From Taeniopygia guttata (taxonomy: Eukaryota > Chordata > Aves > Passeriformes > Estrildidae), in NCBI RefSeq assembly GCF_048771995.1, contig NC_133050.1:6620501-6684500 (forward strand): DNA of 64,000 nucleotides. The letters are read 5' to 3'. The translations under genes and the position numbers were made by a program. The notes under the pieces were generated by a model, which had not been told where the DNA came from, did no database searches, and worked only from the letters and a program-made list of their open reading frames with translations. Below are positions 21,327 to 54,612 of this stretch, piece by piece; the stretch's first letter is position 1; each line of letters begins with the position of its first letter.

Positions 21327-21439
21327 GGGGTTTTGTATGAGCTGGGGGTGCTCTGTGTTCTTGGGGTCCCTTTGGGGTTCCTCTCTTTTTTGGGGTCTTT
21401 TTGGGGTCCCTTTGGGGATGCCGGGGGCAGTTTGGGACT

Positions 21440-21765
21440 GTAGGGGGAACTTTCGGGGGATCCCCCTACCCCAAAACTGGGAAATTAGGGTGGTTTGGGG
21501 TCCCTGCACCCCAAAATTGAAAAATCCGGGATCCCCGCACCTCAAAATTGGCAATTCTGGGGTCGCTGCACCCCAAAAACTGAAATTTGGGGGCTCTGCA
21601 ACCCAAAATTTGACGGTCTGAGGTCCATGAACCCCAAATATGGGAAATTTGGGATCGCTGCACCCCAAAATTGTGAAATTTGGAGGGTCGGGTGTCCCTG
21701 AACCCCAAAATTAGGAATTTTTGGGGGGCTCCCGCACCCCAAAATTGGGAAATTTGGGGGGGAGC
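21440..21765. repeat. CACCCCAAAATTG minisatellite
   Basis: Six or seven units of about 50 bases, each with CACCCCAAAATTG and GAAATTTGGGG, between the S100A10 poly(A) site and the TDRKH promoter. Confidence 0.75.
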
Positions 21766-29989
<8,224 letters not shown>

Positions 29990-30265
29990 AGCTGCCCGGT
30001 GCTACCGGGAGCCGCTCCCGGTGACCCCATCACGGGGACCGGAGCGGTCCCGGTGCCAGCCCCGCCTGCAGCCCCCTCGGCGGAGCCCTCCGGGAGGCCG
30101 GACCGGCAAAGCGCGGGGATCTCCGCTTGTGCCTCTCGTCGGGACGCGCCACACCGGCACCGAGAACCGCCGGTGCCCCTTCCGTTACCGGGAAGGTTCC
30201 CGTTACCCTCCCGGTTCCCTCGCCTTGTTTTGCTGTTCCGTTGCACTGACGGTGGTTGTGAGTTT

Positions 30266-30271
30266 AATAAA
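30266..30271 (+). terminator. TDRKH poly(A) signal AATAAA
   Basis: AATAAA within GAGTTTAATAAAGTTGAACG, 277 bases after the TDRKH stop and less than 200 bases before the MRPL9 ATG. It is the only canonical signal in the interval. Confidence 0.85.
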
Positions 30272-30297
30272 GTTGAACGTTTCGCAGCGCTCCGTCC

Positions 30298-30456
30298 CCG
30301 GCGGGCACCGGGCGCAGGCGCGGCGCGGGCAGCCCCCGGTGGGGTCCTTGCAGTGCGGCGCGGTCTGCGCAGGCGCGGCGCGGGCAGCCCCCGGTGGGGT
30401 CCTCGCGCTCCGGTGCGGCGCGGTGTGCGCAGGCGCGGCGCGGGCAGGGGGCCGCC
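30298..30456 (+). promoter_or_regulatory. MRPL9 promoter: three tandem units with an NRF-1-like GCGCAGGCGCGG core
   Basis: A unit of about 60 bases containing GCGCAGGCGCGGCGCGGGCA occurs three times, with cores near 30311, 30369 and 30429, the last ending 15 bases before the MRPL9 ATG. The core differs by one base from the NRF-1 palindrome GCGCATGCGC. NRF-1 is a known regulator of mitochondrial ribosomal protein genes. Binding is inferred. Confidence 0.55.
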
Positions 30457-33400
30457 ATGTTGGCACCGGGAGCGGCGGGACGGGCGCTGAGCCGGGCCCT
30501 GGGCCTGGGCCTGGGCGGGCCGGGGGCGCCGGGGCGGGCGCTGAGCCTGAGCCACGGCCCGGTAACGGCGGGGGCACCGGGAGCGGCGGGGGTCGGTACC
30601 GGGATCGGTACCCGGGGTCGGTACCGGGGTCGGGACGGGCTCTGAGCCAGGCCCGGGCGGCGCCGGGGATGGGCGGGCGGGAGTTGGGCCGGGTCGGTAG
30701 CGGGGCCGGCGGGACGGGCCCTGAGCCGGCCCCGTAACCCCGGTATGGATCCTATAGACCCCATAGCCCCGGTATGGAACCGTATGGATCCTATAGCCCC
30801 GGTATGGAGCCCCATAGACCCCATAGATCCGGTACGGAGCCCTATAGACCCCATAACCCTGGTATGGACCCCTATAGATCCTACGGACCCCATAGCCCCG
30901 GTATGGAGCCCCATAGACCCCATAGACCCCATTACCCCAGTATGGAAGTGTATGGATCCTATAGACCCCATAACCCCGTTACAAAACCCCATAGACCCTA
31001 TAGACCCCATAAGCCCCATATGGAACCCTATAGAGCTCATAGACCCTGTTGTAAAACTCTATAGACCCCATAACCCCAGTATGGAACTGTATGGATCCTA
31101 TAGACCCCGTAACCCCGGTATGGAGCCCCATAGACCGTATAGACCTGGTATGGAACTGTATGGATCCTATAGACCCTTTAAGCCTGGTATGGAGCCCCAT
31201 ACACCTGGTATAGAACCGTATGGATCCTATAGACCCCATAACCCCGTTACAAAACCCCATAGACCCTATAGACCCCATAAGCCCCATATGGAACCCCATA
31301 GACCCCATATACCCCATAACCCCGTTATGGAGCCCCATAGACCCTATAGACCCCATAACCCCGGTGCCCATTCATTCCCCTGGCACATTCCGGAACCTTC
31401 CCTCCCCAGGGCTCGGTGCCCGGTGCCCGTTTCCCCGGCACATTCCGGAACTTTCCATCCCTTAGGGCTCAGTGCCCAGTGCCCGTTCCCCGGCACATTC
31501 CAGAACTTTCCCTCCCCTCAGGCCTCGGTGGTGGTGGAGCGCGTGTGCCCAGTGCCCGGTGCCCGTTCCCCGGCACATTCCAGAACCTTCCATCCCCTTT
31601 AGGCCTCGGTGGTGGTGGAGCGCGTGTGGCCGGTGCCGCTGGGCCGGGCGGGCGCGGTGCCCCGGTTGCAGCCACGGCGGCACCGCGTGTTCCGGCTGCT
31701 GCGGGACGGGAAGCACCGGCCCCGGGGCCACATGGAGCTGCTGCTGAGCCGCGCCGTGCAGGGTGAGCGATAACGGGAGTAACGGGCCGGTTCCCGGGAA
31801 TTCTGTGCTCATTTTTGTCCCCCCCCAACCCAACAATTCCATGGAATTCCCGTGAAACTCACGGAATTCCCGTTTAATTCCATGGAATTCCCTTGGGATG
31901 GACCCCACACCGTTCCACGGGGGGTGGGGCTGACATTTTCCAGCATTCCCAGCTGAGTTTTCCCTCCCAAACGCAACAATTCCATGGAATTTCTCTTCCA
32001 TTCCGTTGAATTTTTTGGATCGTTTTCCCCCGTTTTGGGCCGGACCCCTCCGAGCTGCCGCGGGATTTGGGATTTTCCAAAATTGGGATTTAGGAGGGGA
32101 AATGGGGGAAAAAGGGGATTGAGGAGGGAAAATGGGGGGAAAAGGGGATTTAGGAGGGAAATGGGGAAAAAATTGAGATTTAGGAGGGGAAATGGGAAAA
32201 AAATTGGGGTTTAGGAGGGGAAAAAACTGGGATTTAGGAGGGGAAATGGGGAAAAAATCGGGATTGAGGAGGGGAAATGGGGAAAAAATTGGGATTTAGG
32301 AGGGGAAAAATTGGGATTTAGGTGGGGAAAAAATTGGGATTTAGGAGGGGAAAAATTGGGATTTAGGTGGGAAAAAAATTGGGATTTAGGTGGGAAAAAA
32401 ATTGGGATTTAGGTGGGAAAAAAAATGGGATTTAGGTGGGGAAAAAATTGGGATTTAGGTGGGGAAAAATTTGGGATTTTGCCGGCGTTCCCGGGTGACT
32501 TTTCCCGATTTTCCCTGGCAGATCTGGGCGGCCGCGGGGACGTGGTGAGCGTCAGGAAGAGCCTGGGCAGGAACAAACTCCTGGCCCAGGGCCTGGCCGT
32601 GTACCCCAGCCCGGAGAACCTGCGCCACTTCCAGCAGGAGAAGGAGGTCAGCCGGGAAAAAAACGGAAAAAACAGGAAAAACCAGGAATTGGGCTCAAAG
32701 GGCTCTTTGGGATCAGCCCACGTGCCTTTTGAAGGGGATTTTTTGGGGATTTTTGGGATGGGAGCTGGTGGTTTTTTTGGGAGTGCAATCCTGAAGTGAG
32801 GCTTGATCCTTAAAAAACTCCTTTGGGGAGCCTCAATCCCTAAAAAAATTCCTTTGGGGAGCCTCAATCCCTAAAAAAATTTCATTTGGGGAGCCTCAAT
32901 TCCTAAAAAAATTCATTTGGGAAGAGGGGTGGACCCTCCTGGCCGTGCCAGCCACGATTCCTGTCCTGTTCTCCTCCTCCATCCCTGAGTTTTTCCATTT
33001 TTTTCTCCTCAATCCTTGTTTTTCTCATTTTTCCTCAAGCTCTTTTCCTCCCATTTCTTTTCCTCAATCCCCATTTTCCCCGTTTATCGTTATAAATCCC
33101 ATTTTCCCCCCATTTTTCTCCTCTCAATCCCATTTTTTGCCTCCTAAATCTCTTTTTTCCCCCTTTTTTCCTCATAAATCCCCCCTTTTTCCTCGTTTTC
33201 CCCCATTTTCCTTCCTAAATCCCAATTTTTCCCCCATTTCCCTCCTCAATCCCATTTCCCCTCCTAAATCCCAATTTTTCCCCCATTTCCCCTCCTAAAT
33301 CCCAATTTTTCCCCCCATTTCCCTCCTCAATCCCATTTCCCCCCCATTTTTCCCCCATTTTCCCATCTCAATCCCATTTTTTCCCCCATTTTCTCAATCC

Positions 33401-35715
33401 CATTTCTCCCCAAATTCCCATTTCCCCATTTCCTCTCCTAAATCCCACTTTTCCCCCCATTTTTCCCCATTTCCTCAATCCCACCCCCCCAAATTCCCAT
33501 TTTCCCATTTCCCCCCAGCTGGCTCAGCAGGGGAAGCTGGACGAGCCCCAAACCCTGAGCGGGCAGAAGGTGAGCTGGGATCCCCCATCCCAAAAACCCC
33601 AAAATCCCGGGAATTCCCCCCGATCCCAGCTCCCATTCCCGCTTTTCCAGACCCTGGAATTCCTGCGGCGCTGCCGGCTCGAGGTGGGGATGAAGAACAA
33701 CCGGAGCTGGGAGCTCAGCCCCGACATCGTGGCCCGGCACTTCCTCAAGAACGTGAGCGGGCTTTTGGGGCCCTTTTGGGATTTCGGGAATTTTCCCCAT
33801 TCCCGGGCTCGAATCCCAAAATTTGGGGTCATTCCCAAAGGATTTGGGGATTCGGGCCAGCCCTGATCCCGGGATTTGGGGTGGCTCCTGGGTTTTGGGG
33901 TCATTCCTGGGTTTTGGGGCCATTTTGGGGTTGTTCCTGGGATTTGGGGTCATTTTTGGGTTTTGGGGCCATTTCTGGGATTTGTGGCTATTCCTGGGAT
34001 TTGGGGCCATTTCTGGGATTTGGGGCCGTTCCTGGGATTTGGGGTAATTTCTGGGTTTTGGGGCCATTCCTGGAATTTTGGGGCTCTGGGATTTGGGGCC
34101 ATTTCTGGTATTTGGGGCCGTTCCTGGGATTTGGGGCCATTTCTGTGTTTTGGGGTAATTTCTGGGATTTGGGGTCACTCTCATTCCATTGGGGTTTGGG
34201 ATCATTCCCGTGGTTTGGGGTAGTTCCAGGGGTTTGGGGCCATTTCTGGGATTTGGGACCATTCCCAGAATTTGGGGTAATTCCCAAAGGGTTGGGGGGG
34301 CTCTGCCCTGCCTCTCTTCCCGGGATTTGGGGGTGCAGTCCCAGGATTTGGGGTGCAATCCCAGGATTTGGGGTGCAATCCCAGGATTTGGGGTTCCCTC
34401 CGCAGCTGGGGGTGTTTGTGCCCCCCCACGCTCTGCGCCTGCCCCCGGAGCCGATCACGCGCTGGGGCAGCTTCTGGTGCGACGTCACGGTGAGGGACCC
34501 TGCTCCCCATTTCCCTCCTCATTTTCCCCATTTCCTCCTCATTTCCCCCCATTTCCTCATTTCCTTCCTCCCCATTCCCCTCCTCTTCCCCCCATTTCCC
34601 CTCATTTCCTTCTTCCCCATTCCCCTCCTCTTCCCCCCATTTCCCTCCTCTTCCTCCTGACTTCCTCCCCATTTCCTCCCTATTTCCCCTCATTTCCTCC
34701 CTATTTTCCCTCATTTCCTCCCCATTCCCTTCCTCTTCCTCCCCATTTTCTCTCCATTTCCTCCCTCCCCATTTCCCCTTATTTCCTCCTCATTTCCCCC
34801 CATTTCCTCCCCGTTTCCTCATTTCCTTCTCTTTTCCCCCCATTTCCTTCCTCTTCTCCCCATTTCCTCCCCATTTCCCCTCATTTCCTTTCTCTTTCCC
34901 CCAATTTCCTCATTTCCTTCCCCCTCATTTCCTCCCCATTTCCCCAATTCCCCTTTGTCCCTTTCTCCCCCATTTCCCCTTCCCCTTTCTCCCCGTTTCA
35001 TTGGGGTGATCCGGGGGATTTTGGGGTTAAATAGGGGATTTTGGGGGCTTCTGGTGAATGGGCGGGACACGGAGCCGGTGGTGCCCTGTGGGTGTTTTTG
35101 GGGTGTATTTGGGGTGTTATGGGGCTGGCTCAGATGTTTTTGGGGTGGTTTTGGGGGTGACTCGGGTGTTTTAGGTGTGGTTTTGAGGTGGCTCGGGTGT
35201 TTCTGGGGTCTATTTGGGGTGACTTGTGTGTTTTTGGGGTGTTTTTGGGGGTGGTTTGGGGGGTTTTTGGGGTGTTTTTGGGGTGCCAGGTGAACGGGCT
35301 GGACACGGTGCGGGTGCCCATGGACGTGGTGCCCCGAGGATGTTTATGGGGTAATTTTGGGGTGACCTGGGTGTTTTTGGGGTGTTTTTGGAGTGTTTTT
35401 GGGGTGAATTGGGGTTTTTTGGGGTGTTTTTGGGGTGACTGGGGTGTTTTTGGGGTGTTTTTTGGGGTGCAGGTGAACGGGCTGGACACTGTGCGGGTGC
35501 CCATGGCCGTGGTGCCCTGGGGGTGTTTTTGGGGTGTTTTTGGGGTGACTCAGGTATTTTTTGGGGTGTTTTTTGGGGTGCAGGTGAACGGGCTGGACAC
35601 GGTGCGGGTGCCCATGGACGTGGTGCAGTTCCTGCACCCCAAAACCAAACGCTTCCGGCACTGGCGGCAGCAGCAGCAGCAGCAGCTGGAGAACAGCCGG
35701 GAGCGCCTCCTCTGA
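30457..35715 (+). CDS. MRPL9: MRPL9, mitochondrial large ribosomal subunit protein bL9m
   Basis: Component of the mitochondrial 39S subunit. Seven coding exons: 30457-30561, 31603-31762, 32522-32646, 33519-33569, 33651-33752, 34406-34489 and 35584-35715, giving 252 residues (human 267). The first exon is an Arg/Ala/Gly/Leu-rich presequence without acidic residues, fitting mitochondrial import. The bL9 core is at about 89-125 ([20 protein letters not shown], then [14 protein letters not shown]). Later blocks [36 protein letters not shown] and [14 protein letters not shown] match vertebrate MRPL9. A QQQQQQ run lies near the C-terminus. The exon 3 donor is GTCAGC, weaker than its neighbours. Extra copies of the starts of exons 2 and 7 lie upstream of each; those of exon 7 are in frame. 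No canonical poly(A) signal was found in the first 500 bases after the stop. Confidence 0.97.
30740..31370. repeat. MRPL9 intron 1 minisatellite (GGTATGGAGCCCCATAGACC units)
   Basis: About 600 bases of units with CCCCATAGACCCCATA and TATGGATCCTATAGACC. Longer blocks with CCCGTTACAAAACCCCATAG recur near 30972 and 31240. No gene. Confidence 0.85.
31395..31602 (+). repeat. Three degenerate copies of the MRPL9 exon 2 acceptor and start
   Basis: The true boundary is TTTAG at 31602, then GCCTCGGTGGTGGTGGAGCG. The copy at 31522 matches 32 bases exactly after a TCAG acceptor. Weaker copies lie near 31410 (CCAG then GGCTCGGTGCC) and 31466 (TTAG then GGCTCAGTGCC). Units share CCCGTTCCCCGGCACATTCC. The 31522 copy is 81 bases upstream and in frame, but the true TAG acceptor would be read as a stop. 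Confidence 0.85.
31763..32521. repeat. MRPL9 intron 2, GGGATTTAGGAGGGGAAAA array
   Basis: The first 300 bases are non-repetitive apart from ATTCCATGGAATTCCC blocks; 32075-32480 is a run of about 18 units of 20-28 bases. No gene. Confidence 0.8.
32647..33518. repeat. MRPL9 intron 3, TTGGGGAGCCTCAATCCC units then T/C-rich array
   Basis: Three to four 40-base units at 32800-32920 are followed by about 550 bases of CCCCATTTTTCCCTCCTAAATC type pyrimidine repeats that end at the exon 4 acceptor. No gene. Confidence 0.75.
33753..34405. repeat. MRPL9 intron 5 minisatellite (GGGATTTGGGGCCATTTCT units)
   Basis: About 500 bases of 20-22-base units. No gene; long frames on both strands are repeat products. 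Confidence 0.8.
34490..35583 (+). repeat. MRPL9 intron 6: pyrimidine array, then three copies of the exon 7 start
   Basis: 34500-35000 is CCCCATTTCCTCC-type sequence. From 35040, TTTTTGGGGTGTTTTTGGGG arrays separate copies of the exon 7 start. A weak copy lies at about 35052 ([11 protein letters not shown]-like). Strong copies begin at 35290 and 35473, each after a valid CAG and encoding [11 protein letters not shown]. The true start is 35584. Offsets of 183 and 111 bases are multiples of three and the frame is open throughout. Confidence 0.92.
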
Positions 35716-35721
35716 CCCCCC

Positions 35722-36589
35722 CCGGGGGATTTGGGGTCCCCCCTGAGAGATTTGGGGTCCCCTGGATGGATTTGGGGTCCCCAGAATGGATTTGGGGTCC
35801 CCAGAATGGATTTGGGGTCCCCTGGATGGATTTGGGGTCCCCAGAATGGATTTGGGGGTCCTGGGATGGATTTGGGGTCCCTGGGATGGATTGGGGGTCC
35901 CCTGGAAGGATTTGGGGTCCCCTGGAAGGATTTGGGGTCCCCAGAATGGATTTGGGGTCCCCGGGATGGATTTGGGGTCCCCGGGATGGATTTTGGGGGG
36001 TCCCATCTGTGGGGTGTGGAGCAGGAATCCCCCCGGAAAAGGGGGACCAGGAATTTTTGGGGGGTCCCAGGAGATTTTTTTGGGGGGGATTCCCGGGATT
36101 TTTTTGGGGGTGTCTCGGAAGTTTTGGGAGAATTTGGGGGAAAAAAGGAAGAAAAAAAGAAAAAAAAAAGGAAAAAAGGGAATTTTGGGATCCGAATTTG
36201 GGTGTCGGGAGTGAATTCTTGGGGGAAGCCCCTCGGCCAGGTGTCCCCAAAGTGTCCCCAAAGTGTCACCGCGGGGTGTCCCCAAAATGCCACCAGGGAG
36301 GGGTCCCCAATGTGTCCCCAAAACGCCACCATGGGGTGTCCCCAAAGCCACCCCCGGTGTCCCCCCCGGTGTCACCCCTCGGGAAGGGGGGGGGGGGGTG
36401 GCGGTGCCACCTCGGCTGTCACCGACTCGTTGCTGTGACAACCGGGGGGACACGGGGACAGCGGGATGGGGAGGGAGGGGACACGGGGAGGGGGGGGACA
36501 CCGAGGGGGTGACACGGGGGGGGTGACACCGAATTGGGGACATCGGGACACCGGGGGGTGACACCGAGGGGAGGGGGCGGGGCTGACTT
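35722..36589. repeat. MRPL9 3' flank: ATGGATTTGGGGTCCCC array and following non-coding stretch
   Basis: Twelve or so units of about 20-22 bases at 35740-36000, then a G- and A-rich stretch (A-rich tract 36145-36180) and short GTGTCCCCAAA repeats to about 36370. No exon was recognised; in human the small gene RIIAD1 lies between MRPL9 and CELF3 but I see no sign of it. Confidence 0.7.
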
Positions 36590-37616
36590 CAGCACCGGGG
36601 ACAGCACCGGGAGGCGACAGTGACACGGGGGGGGGAGGGGACACGCGTGGGCGGACACCGGAGCCCCTCCCCCCTCCTCCGGTGCCCCCTCCGCGCGTGC
36701 GCGCGGGAGCGGCCCCGGGCCCCGCCCCCTCCCCAAAAATCCCCCCCTCACCCCCCCCCCCACCGCCCCCGGGTCCGGGCGGGGCCGTTACCGGAGCCCG
36801 GGACCCCCTCCCGGTGCCCGGTGCCGGTGCCGGTGTCGGTCCCGGTTCCGAGCGCCCCCTCCCCGGTGCTGTCGCCGCTGCCCCGCAGACGGTCCCGGTG
36901 CCCCGTTTCCGGTGCTCCGGTGCCGGTAGCCGGTTCCCAGAGCCCCGGTCCCGGGCTCCGGGTCCCGCTGTTGTCGCCGGTGCCGGTGCCCGGCAGCCAC
37001 AACCCCGTGGCCCGGTGCCGGTGCCCGGTTCCCGTAGCCGTTCCCAGTTCGCCGTCCCCGGTGTCGTCGCCGGTGCCGGTCCCCGGTGCCGCTCTGACAT
37101 CAGCACCGGGCGGGGCGGGGCGGGGCGGCTCCAACCGGGGAAGAAAAGCATCTCCCGGTGCCGATCCCGGTGCCGGTACCCGGTACCCGGTGCCGCCGGC
37201 CCAGCGGGCGGGGCGGGGGAGGCTCGGTCACCACCGGGGCTCTCGGGAACCGGCGGCCCCCGCGGCCGCCATGCACCGAACCGGGCGTTGAGCTCCCCCC
37301 GCCCCCCGCCCGGTACCGGGACCCTCCCCGAGGCCACCGGGGCGGTACCGGCGGGGCGGGCGCTCGCAGCATCCAGCGGGATTTTGGGGAGCAGCACCGG
37401 GGAACGGCCGGGACTCACCGGGAGCGCCGCCCCCCGGGCAGAGCTGCCCCCGCCCCGCCGCGCCCCGTCCCCGGAGCCGAGCCGAGCCCCGGGGCCGCCT
37501 CGTCCTTTGTGTGCGCCGGGGCACCGGGCACCGCCGGCAGCAGCGGGAGCCGAGCCCGGGCGGGGATCGCGGGGAGCGGGAGCGGCCCCGGGGCCCGGGG
37601 ACCCCCCGGCGGCCCC
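36590..37616 (+). promoter_or_regulatory. CELF3 CpG island and 5' UTR region
   Basis: About 1 kb of CpG-rich DNA with CCGGTGCCGGTGCC repeats runs up to the CELF3 ATG. No TATA box is evident. The last 250 bases before the ATG are the likely 5' UTR. Confidence 0.6.
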
Positions 37617-51120
<13,504 letters not shown>

Positions 51121-52090
51121 GCCCGGTGAGAGCCCCGGGACCCCCGGGGAGACCCCCGGGACACCCCGGGACACCCCTGGGACACTCCTGGGACACTCCT
51201 GGGACCCCCTGGGACACCCTGGGACACTCCTGGGACTCCCTGGGACACCCTGGGACACCCTGGGACACTCCTGGGACTCCCTGGGACACCCTGGGACACC
51301 CTGGGATTCCCCAGGGACCCTCTGGGACACCCCTGGGACACTCCTGGGACACTCCTGGGATACCCCAGGACACCCTGGGACACCCCTGGGATAACCTGGG
51401 ACACCCCTGGGACACCTCCAGGAACCTCTGGGACACCCTGGGATACCTTGTGACACCCTGGGACACCCTGGGACACCCTGGGATCCCCAGGGACCCTCTG
51501 GGACACCCCTGGGACACCCCCAGGAACCTCTAGGACACCCTGGGACACCCCTGGGATACTCCTGGGACACCCTGGGATCCCCAGGGACCCCTTGGAACAC
51601 CCCTGGGACATTCCCGAGATCCCCCCGGGACCCCCCGGGACACCCTGGGACCCCCCTGGGACACTCTGGGACACCCCTGGGACACCCCTGGGACACCGCT
51701 GGGACCCCCCTGGGACCCCTCCGGGCTGGACATCCCCCGGGGATCCCCTTGAGAGCCCCCCTGGGACCTCCCCCCAGAACCCCCCCATGACCCCCCCAGG
51801 CTGGGAACCCCCTGAGCCCCCCAAACCCGCTGGGTTGGGATGTGCCCCACTGGGATTTGGGGGGTCCCCGGGATTTTGGGGGGGCTGGAAATGCCCTGGG
51901 GGTATTTGGGGTGTCCCAGGGATTTGGGGGGGCAGGAAGTGCCGTGGGGGTATTTGGGGTGTCCCAGGGATTTGGGGGGGCAGGAAGTGCCGTGGAGGTA
52001 TTTGGGGTGTCCCAGGGATTTGGGGGGGCAGGAAGTGCCCCCCAAACTCAGTTTAACCCCCACCCCCATCCCCAAATTTTCCCTCCCCAG
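51121..52090 (+). repeat. Start of the CELF3 3' UTR, GGGACACCCCTGGGACAC array
   Basis: About 600 bases of 10-base-type units follow the stop codon. Three 56-base units with GGTATTTGGGGTGTCCCAGG follow at 51890-52040. A CCCGGTGAGA donor-like site at 51122-51131 and a CCCCAG acceptor-like site at 52087-52091 could delimit a 3' UTR intron; this is not established. Confidence 0.7.
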
Positions 52091-54612
52091 GTCCGGAGGC
52101 GCCGGAGCAGCACCTTTGGGTGCCCCCCCTTGCAGAGCAGCCCCCCCAAACCCAGCGATGCCCGGGGGGGGTGGGGGGCTCTGTCCTGCTGGGGGGGCCC
52201 CCAGACCCCCCCACGCTCAGGAAGGATGGACCCCCCCCCAGACCCCATCCGACCCCCCCAGTCCATCCCAGTCCATCCCAGTCCATCCCAGTCCAGCCCA
52301 GTGCCCCCCCCCCCAGCAGCCGCAGCCCCACTCCGGTTTTGGGGGGTCGTGCCCACCCTGGGGGGCCCCAAAAGGACCCCACCCCCACCCCCCCCCCCCG
52401 GGGACCCTTCTTGGGGCTTTTCTCACCAAACAGGACCAAAAGCAGCTCCAAACTGGGGGGGGTCTCTGGGGGTCACGGGGGGTCACGGGGGGTCCCAAAG
52501 GGGGGACTCGGCCCCACCCCCCCCAATTCCCGCCCGGGGGCGCAGCGGGACCCCAACACTGCCACTGCCACCCGCTCCGCCCACTGCCTGCCTCAGTTTC
52601 CCCGCGGGATGGGCGGGCACCGGACTGGGATGGACTGGGATAAACTGGGACTGGGATAAACTGGGAATGGGATTGGGATGGACTGGGATGGACTGAGATT
52701 GGGATGGACTGGGATGGGCCGGGACTGGGATAAACTGGGACTGGGATGGACTGGGATTGGGATAAACGGATTGGGATGGACTGGGACTGGGATAAACTGG
52801 GACTGGGATGGACTGGGACTGGGATAAACTGGGACTGGGATAAACTGGGATTGGGATGGACTGGGACTGGGATAAACTGGGACTGGGACAAACTGGGACT
52901 GGGATAAACTGGGACTGGGATAAACTGGGATTGGGATGGATTGGGACTGGGATAAACTGGGACTGGGATGGGCCGAGACCGGGATAAACTGGGACTGGGA
53001 TGGACCAGCACCGGGATGATCCCACACTGGGATGTTCCCCACGGGGAGGCTCCGGCACCGGGAAGCTCCAATACCGGAAAGTTCCACCACGGGAATGCTG
53101 ATACTGGGACGATCCCATAGCGGGATGATCCCACAGACGATCCCACAGACGATCCCACAGATGATCCCACAGCAGGACAATCCCACACCGGGATGCTCCA
53201 ACCCCGGAATGTCCCAGCCTGGGGCTGCTCCGTTATCGGGATGCTCCAAGATCAAAGGGATCCAGGACTGGAATGCTCCAACACCGGAACGATCCGACAC
53301 CAGAATGTTCCAGTAGATGTTCTGATACTGGAACGATCCAATCCCGGAATGTTCCAGAAGATGTTCTGATACTGGAGTGATCCGATTCCAGAACGTTCCA
53401 GCAGATGCTCTGATATGGGAATGCTCCAATTCCGGAACGTTCCAGCAGATGTTCCAACACCGGAATGATCCCGGAATGTCCCGGCCGTGGGACGCTCCAG
53501 CACCGACCCCGGGATGTCCCCGCTCCTTTGGGATGTCCCATCCCAAAACGTCCCCATCAGGAGCCGGATGGACTCGGAGCGGCCGATCCCGGGAATTCCT
53601 GGGAACTCCAAACCAGCCACATCCGGGGGACAGCGGGAGCGGCCGGAGCAGGGACAGGGACAGGGACAGGGACACGGACAGGGACACGGACACGGACACG
53701 GACACGCGGCCCCAAATCCCAAAGGATCCCAAATCCCAAAGGATCCCAAAGGATCCCAAATCCCAAAGGATCCCAAATCCCAAATCCAGGGGGTGCCGGC
53801 CCCCACCAGCCAAACCGGGGCCGTGCCCAGCCCGGAGCCCCCCAGGACCCCAAACCCCAACACCCCCAAACCAGTGCCCCCAGTACCCCAAACTGGGACA
53901 GTGCCCCCAGCACCCCAAACTGGGACAGTGCCCCCAAACCAGTGCCCCCAGCACCCCAAACTGGGACAATTCCCCCCAAACTGGGACAATTCCCCCCAAA
54001 CCAGTGCCCCCAGCACCCCAAACTGGGACAATTCCCCCCAAACTGGGACAATTCCCCCCAAACCAGTGCCCCCAGCACCCCAAACTGGGACAGTGCCCCC
54101 AAACTGGGACAATTCCCCCCAAACTGGGACAGTGCCCCCCAAACCAGTGCCCCCAGCACCCCAAACTGGGACAGTGCCCCCAAACCAGTGCCCCCAGCAC
54201 CCCAAACCGGGACAATTCCCCCCAGGTGGGGTCGGTGCCACCCCAGCCCCCCAGACTGGGTCAGGGTCCCCCCCCAGACTGGCCCAATGTCCCCCCCAGC
54301 CCCCCCAAACCGGGCTTGGTGCCCCCAAACCTCTCCCCAGTGCCCCCAGCACCCCCAAACCAGTGCCCCCCCCTTCACCCCGCTGTACATAAGGGGGGGT
54401 TTGGGCCCCCTCCGTGTCCCCCCCATTTTGGGGGGGTTTGGGACCTGCTGGGTTGATTTTGGGGGGTGGGGGGGGTTTGGGGGAGGGGCGGTGAAGCCCC
54501 CCGGGCTCAAGGCTTTATTTATTTGCTATTTATTGCATTTCCTTTCAGAACTGACTTTTTTTTTCTCTCTTTTTTTTTTTTTTGGTTTTTCTGTCGAAAT
54601 AATAATAATAAT
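52091..54612 (+). repeat. CELF3 3' UTR with three arrays
   Basis: GGGACTGGGATAAACT units at 52620-53000; GATCCCACAGACGATCCC and GGAACGATCCRACACC units at 53100-53460; CCCAGCACCCCAAACTGGGA units of about 25-30 bases at 53880-54230. The end (54500-54600), with TTTATTTATTTGCTATTTAT and TTCAGAACTGACTTTTT, is non-repetitive and looks like conserved terminal 3' UTR. No coding exon seen. Confidence 0.65.

Noticed and set aside
20612-21765. Possible S100A11 or another S100 gene after S100A10
   Set aside because: No further EF-hand sequence was seen; the interval is 3' UTR repeat and another minisatellite.
29990-30456. Possible OAZ3 between TDRKH and MRPL9
   Set aside because: The interval is under 500 bases and holds only the TDRKH 3' UTR and MRPL9 promoter; no antizyme sequence or frameshift site was seen.
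35716-37616. Possible RIIAD1 between MRPL9 and CELF3, as in human
   Set aside because: No segment resembling the RIIa domain was found on either strand.
52593-54215. Minus-strand open frame of 540 codons in the CELF3 3' UTR
   Set aside because: Ser/Pro/Gln and Trp/Gly repeat translation of simple arrays; no conserved segment.
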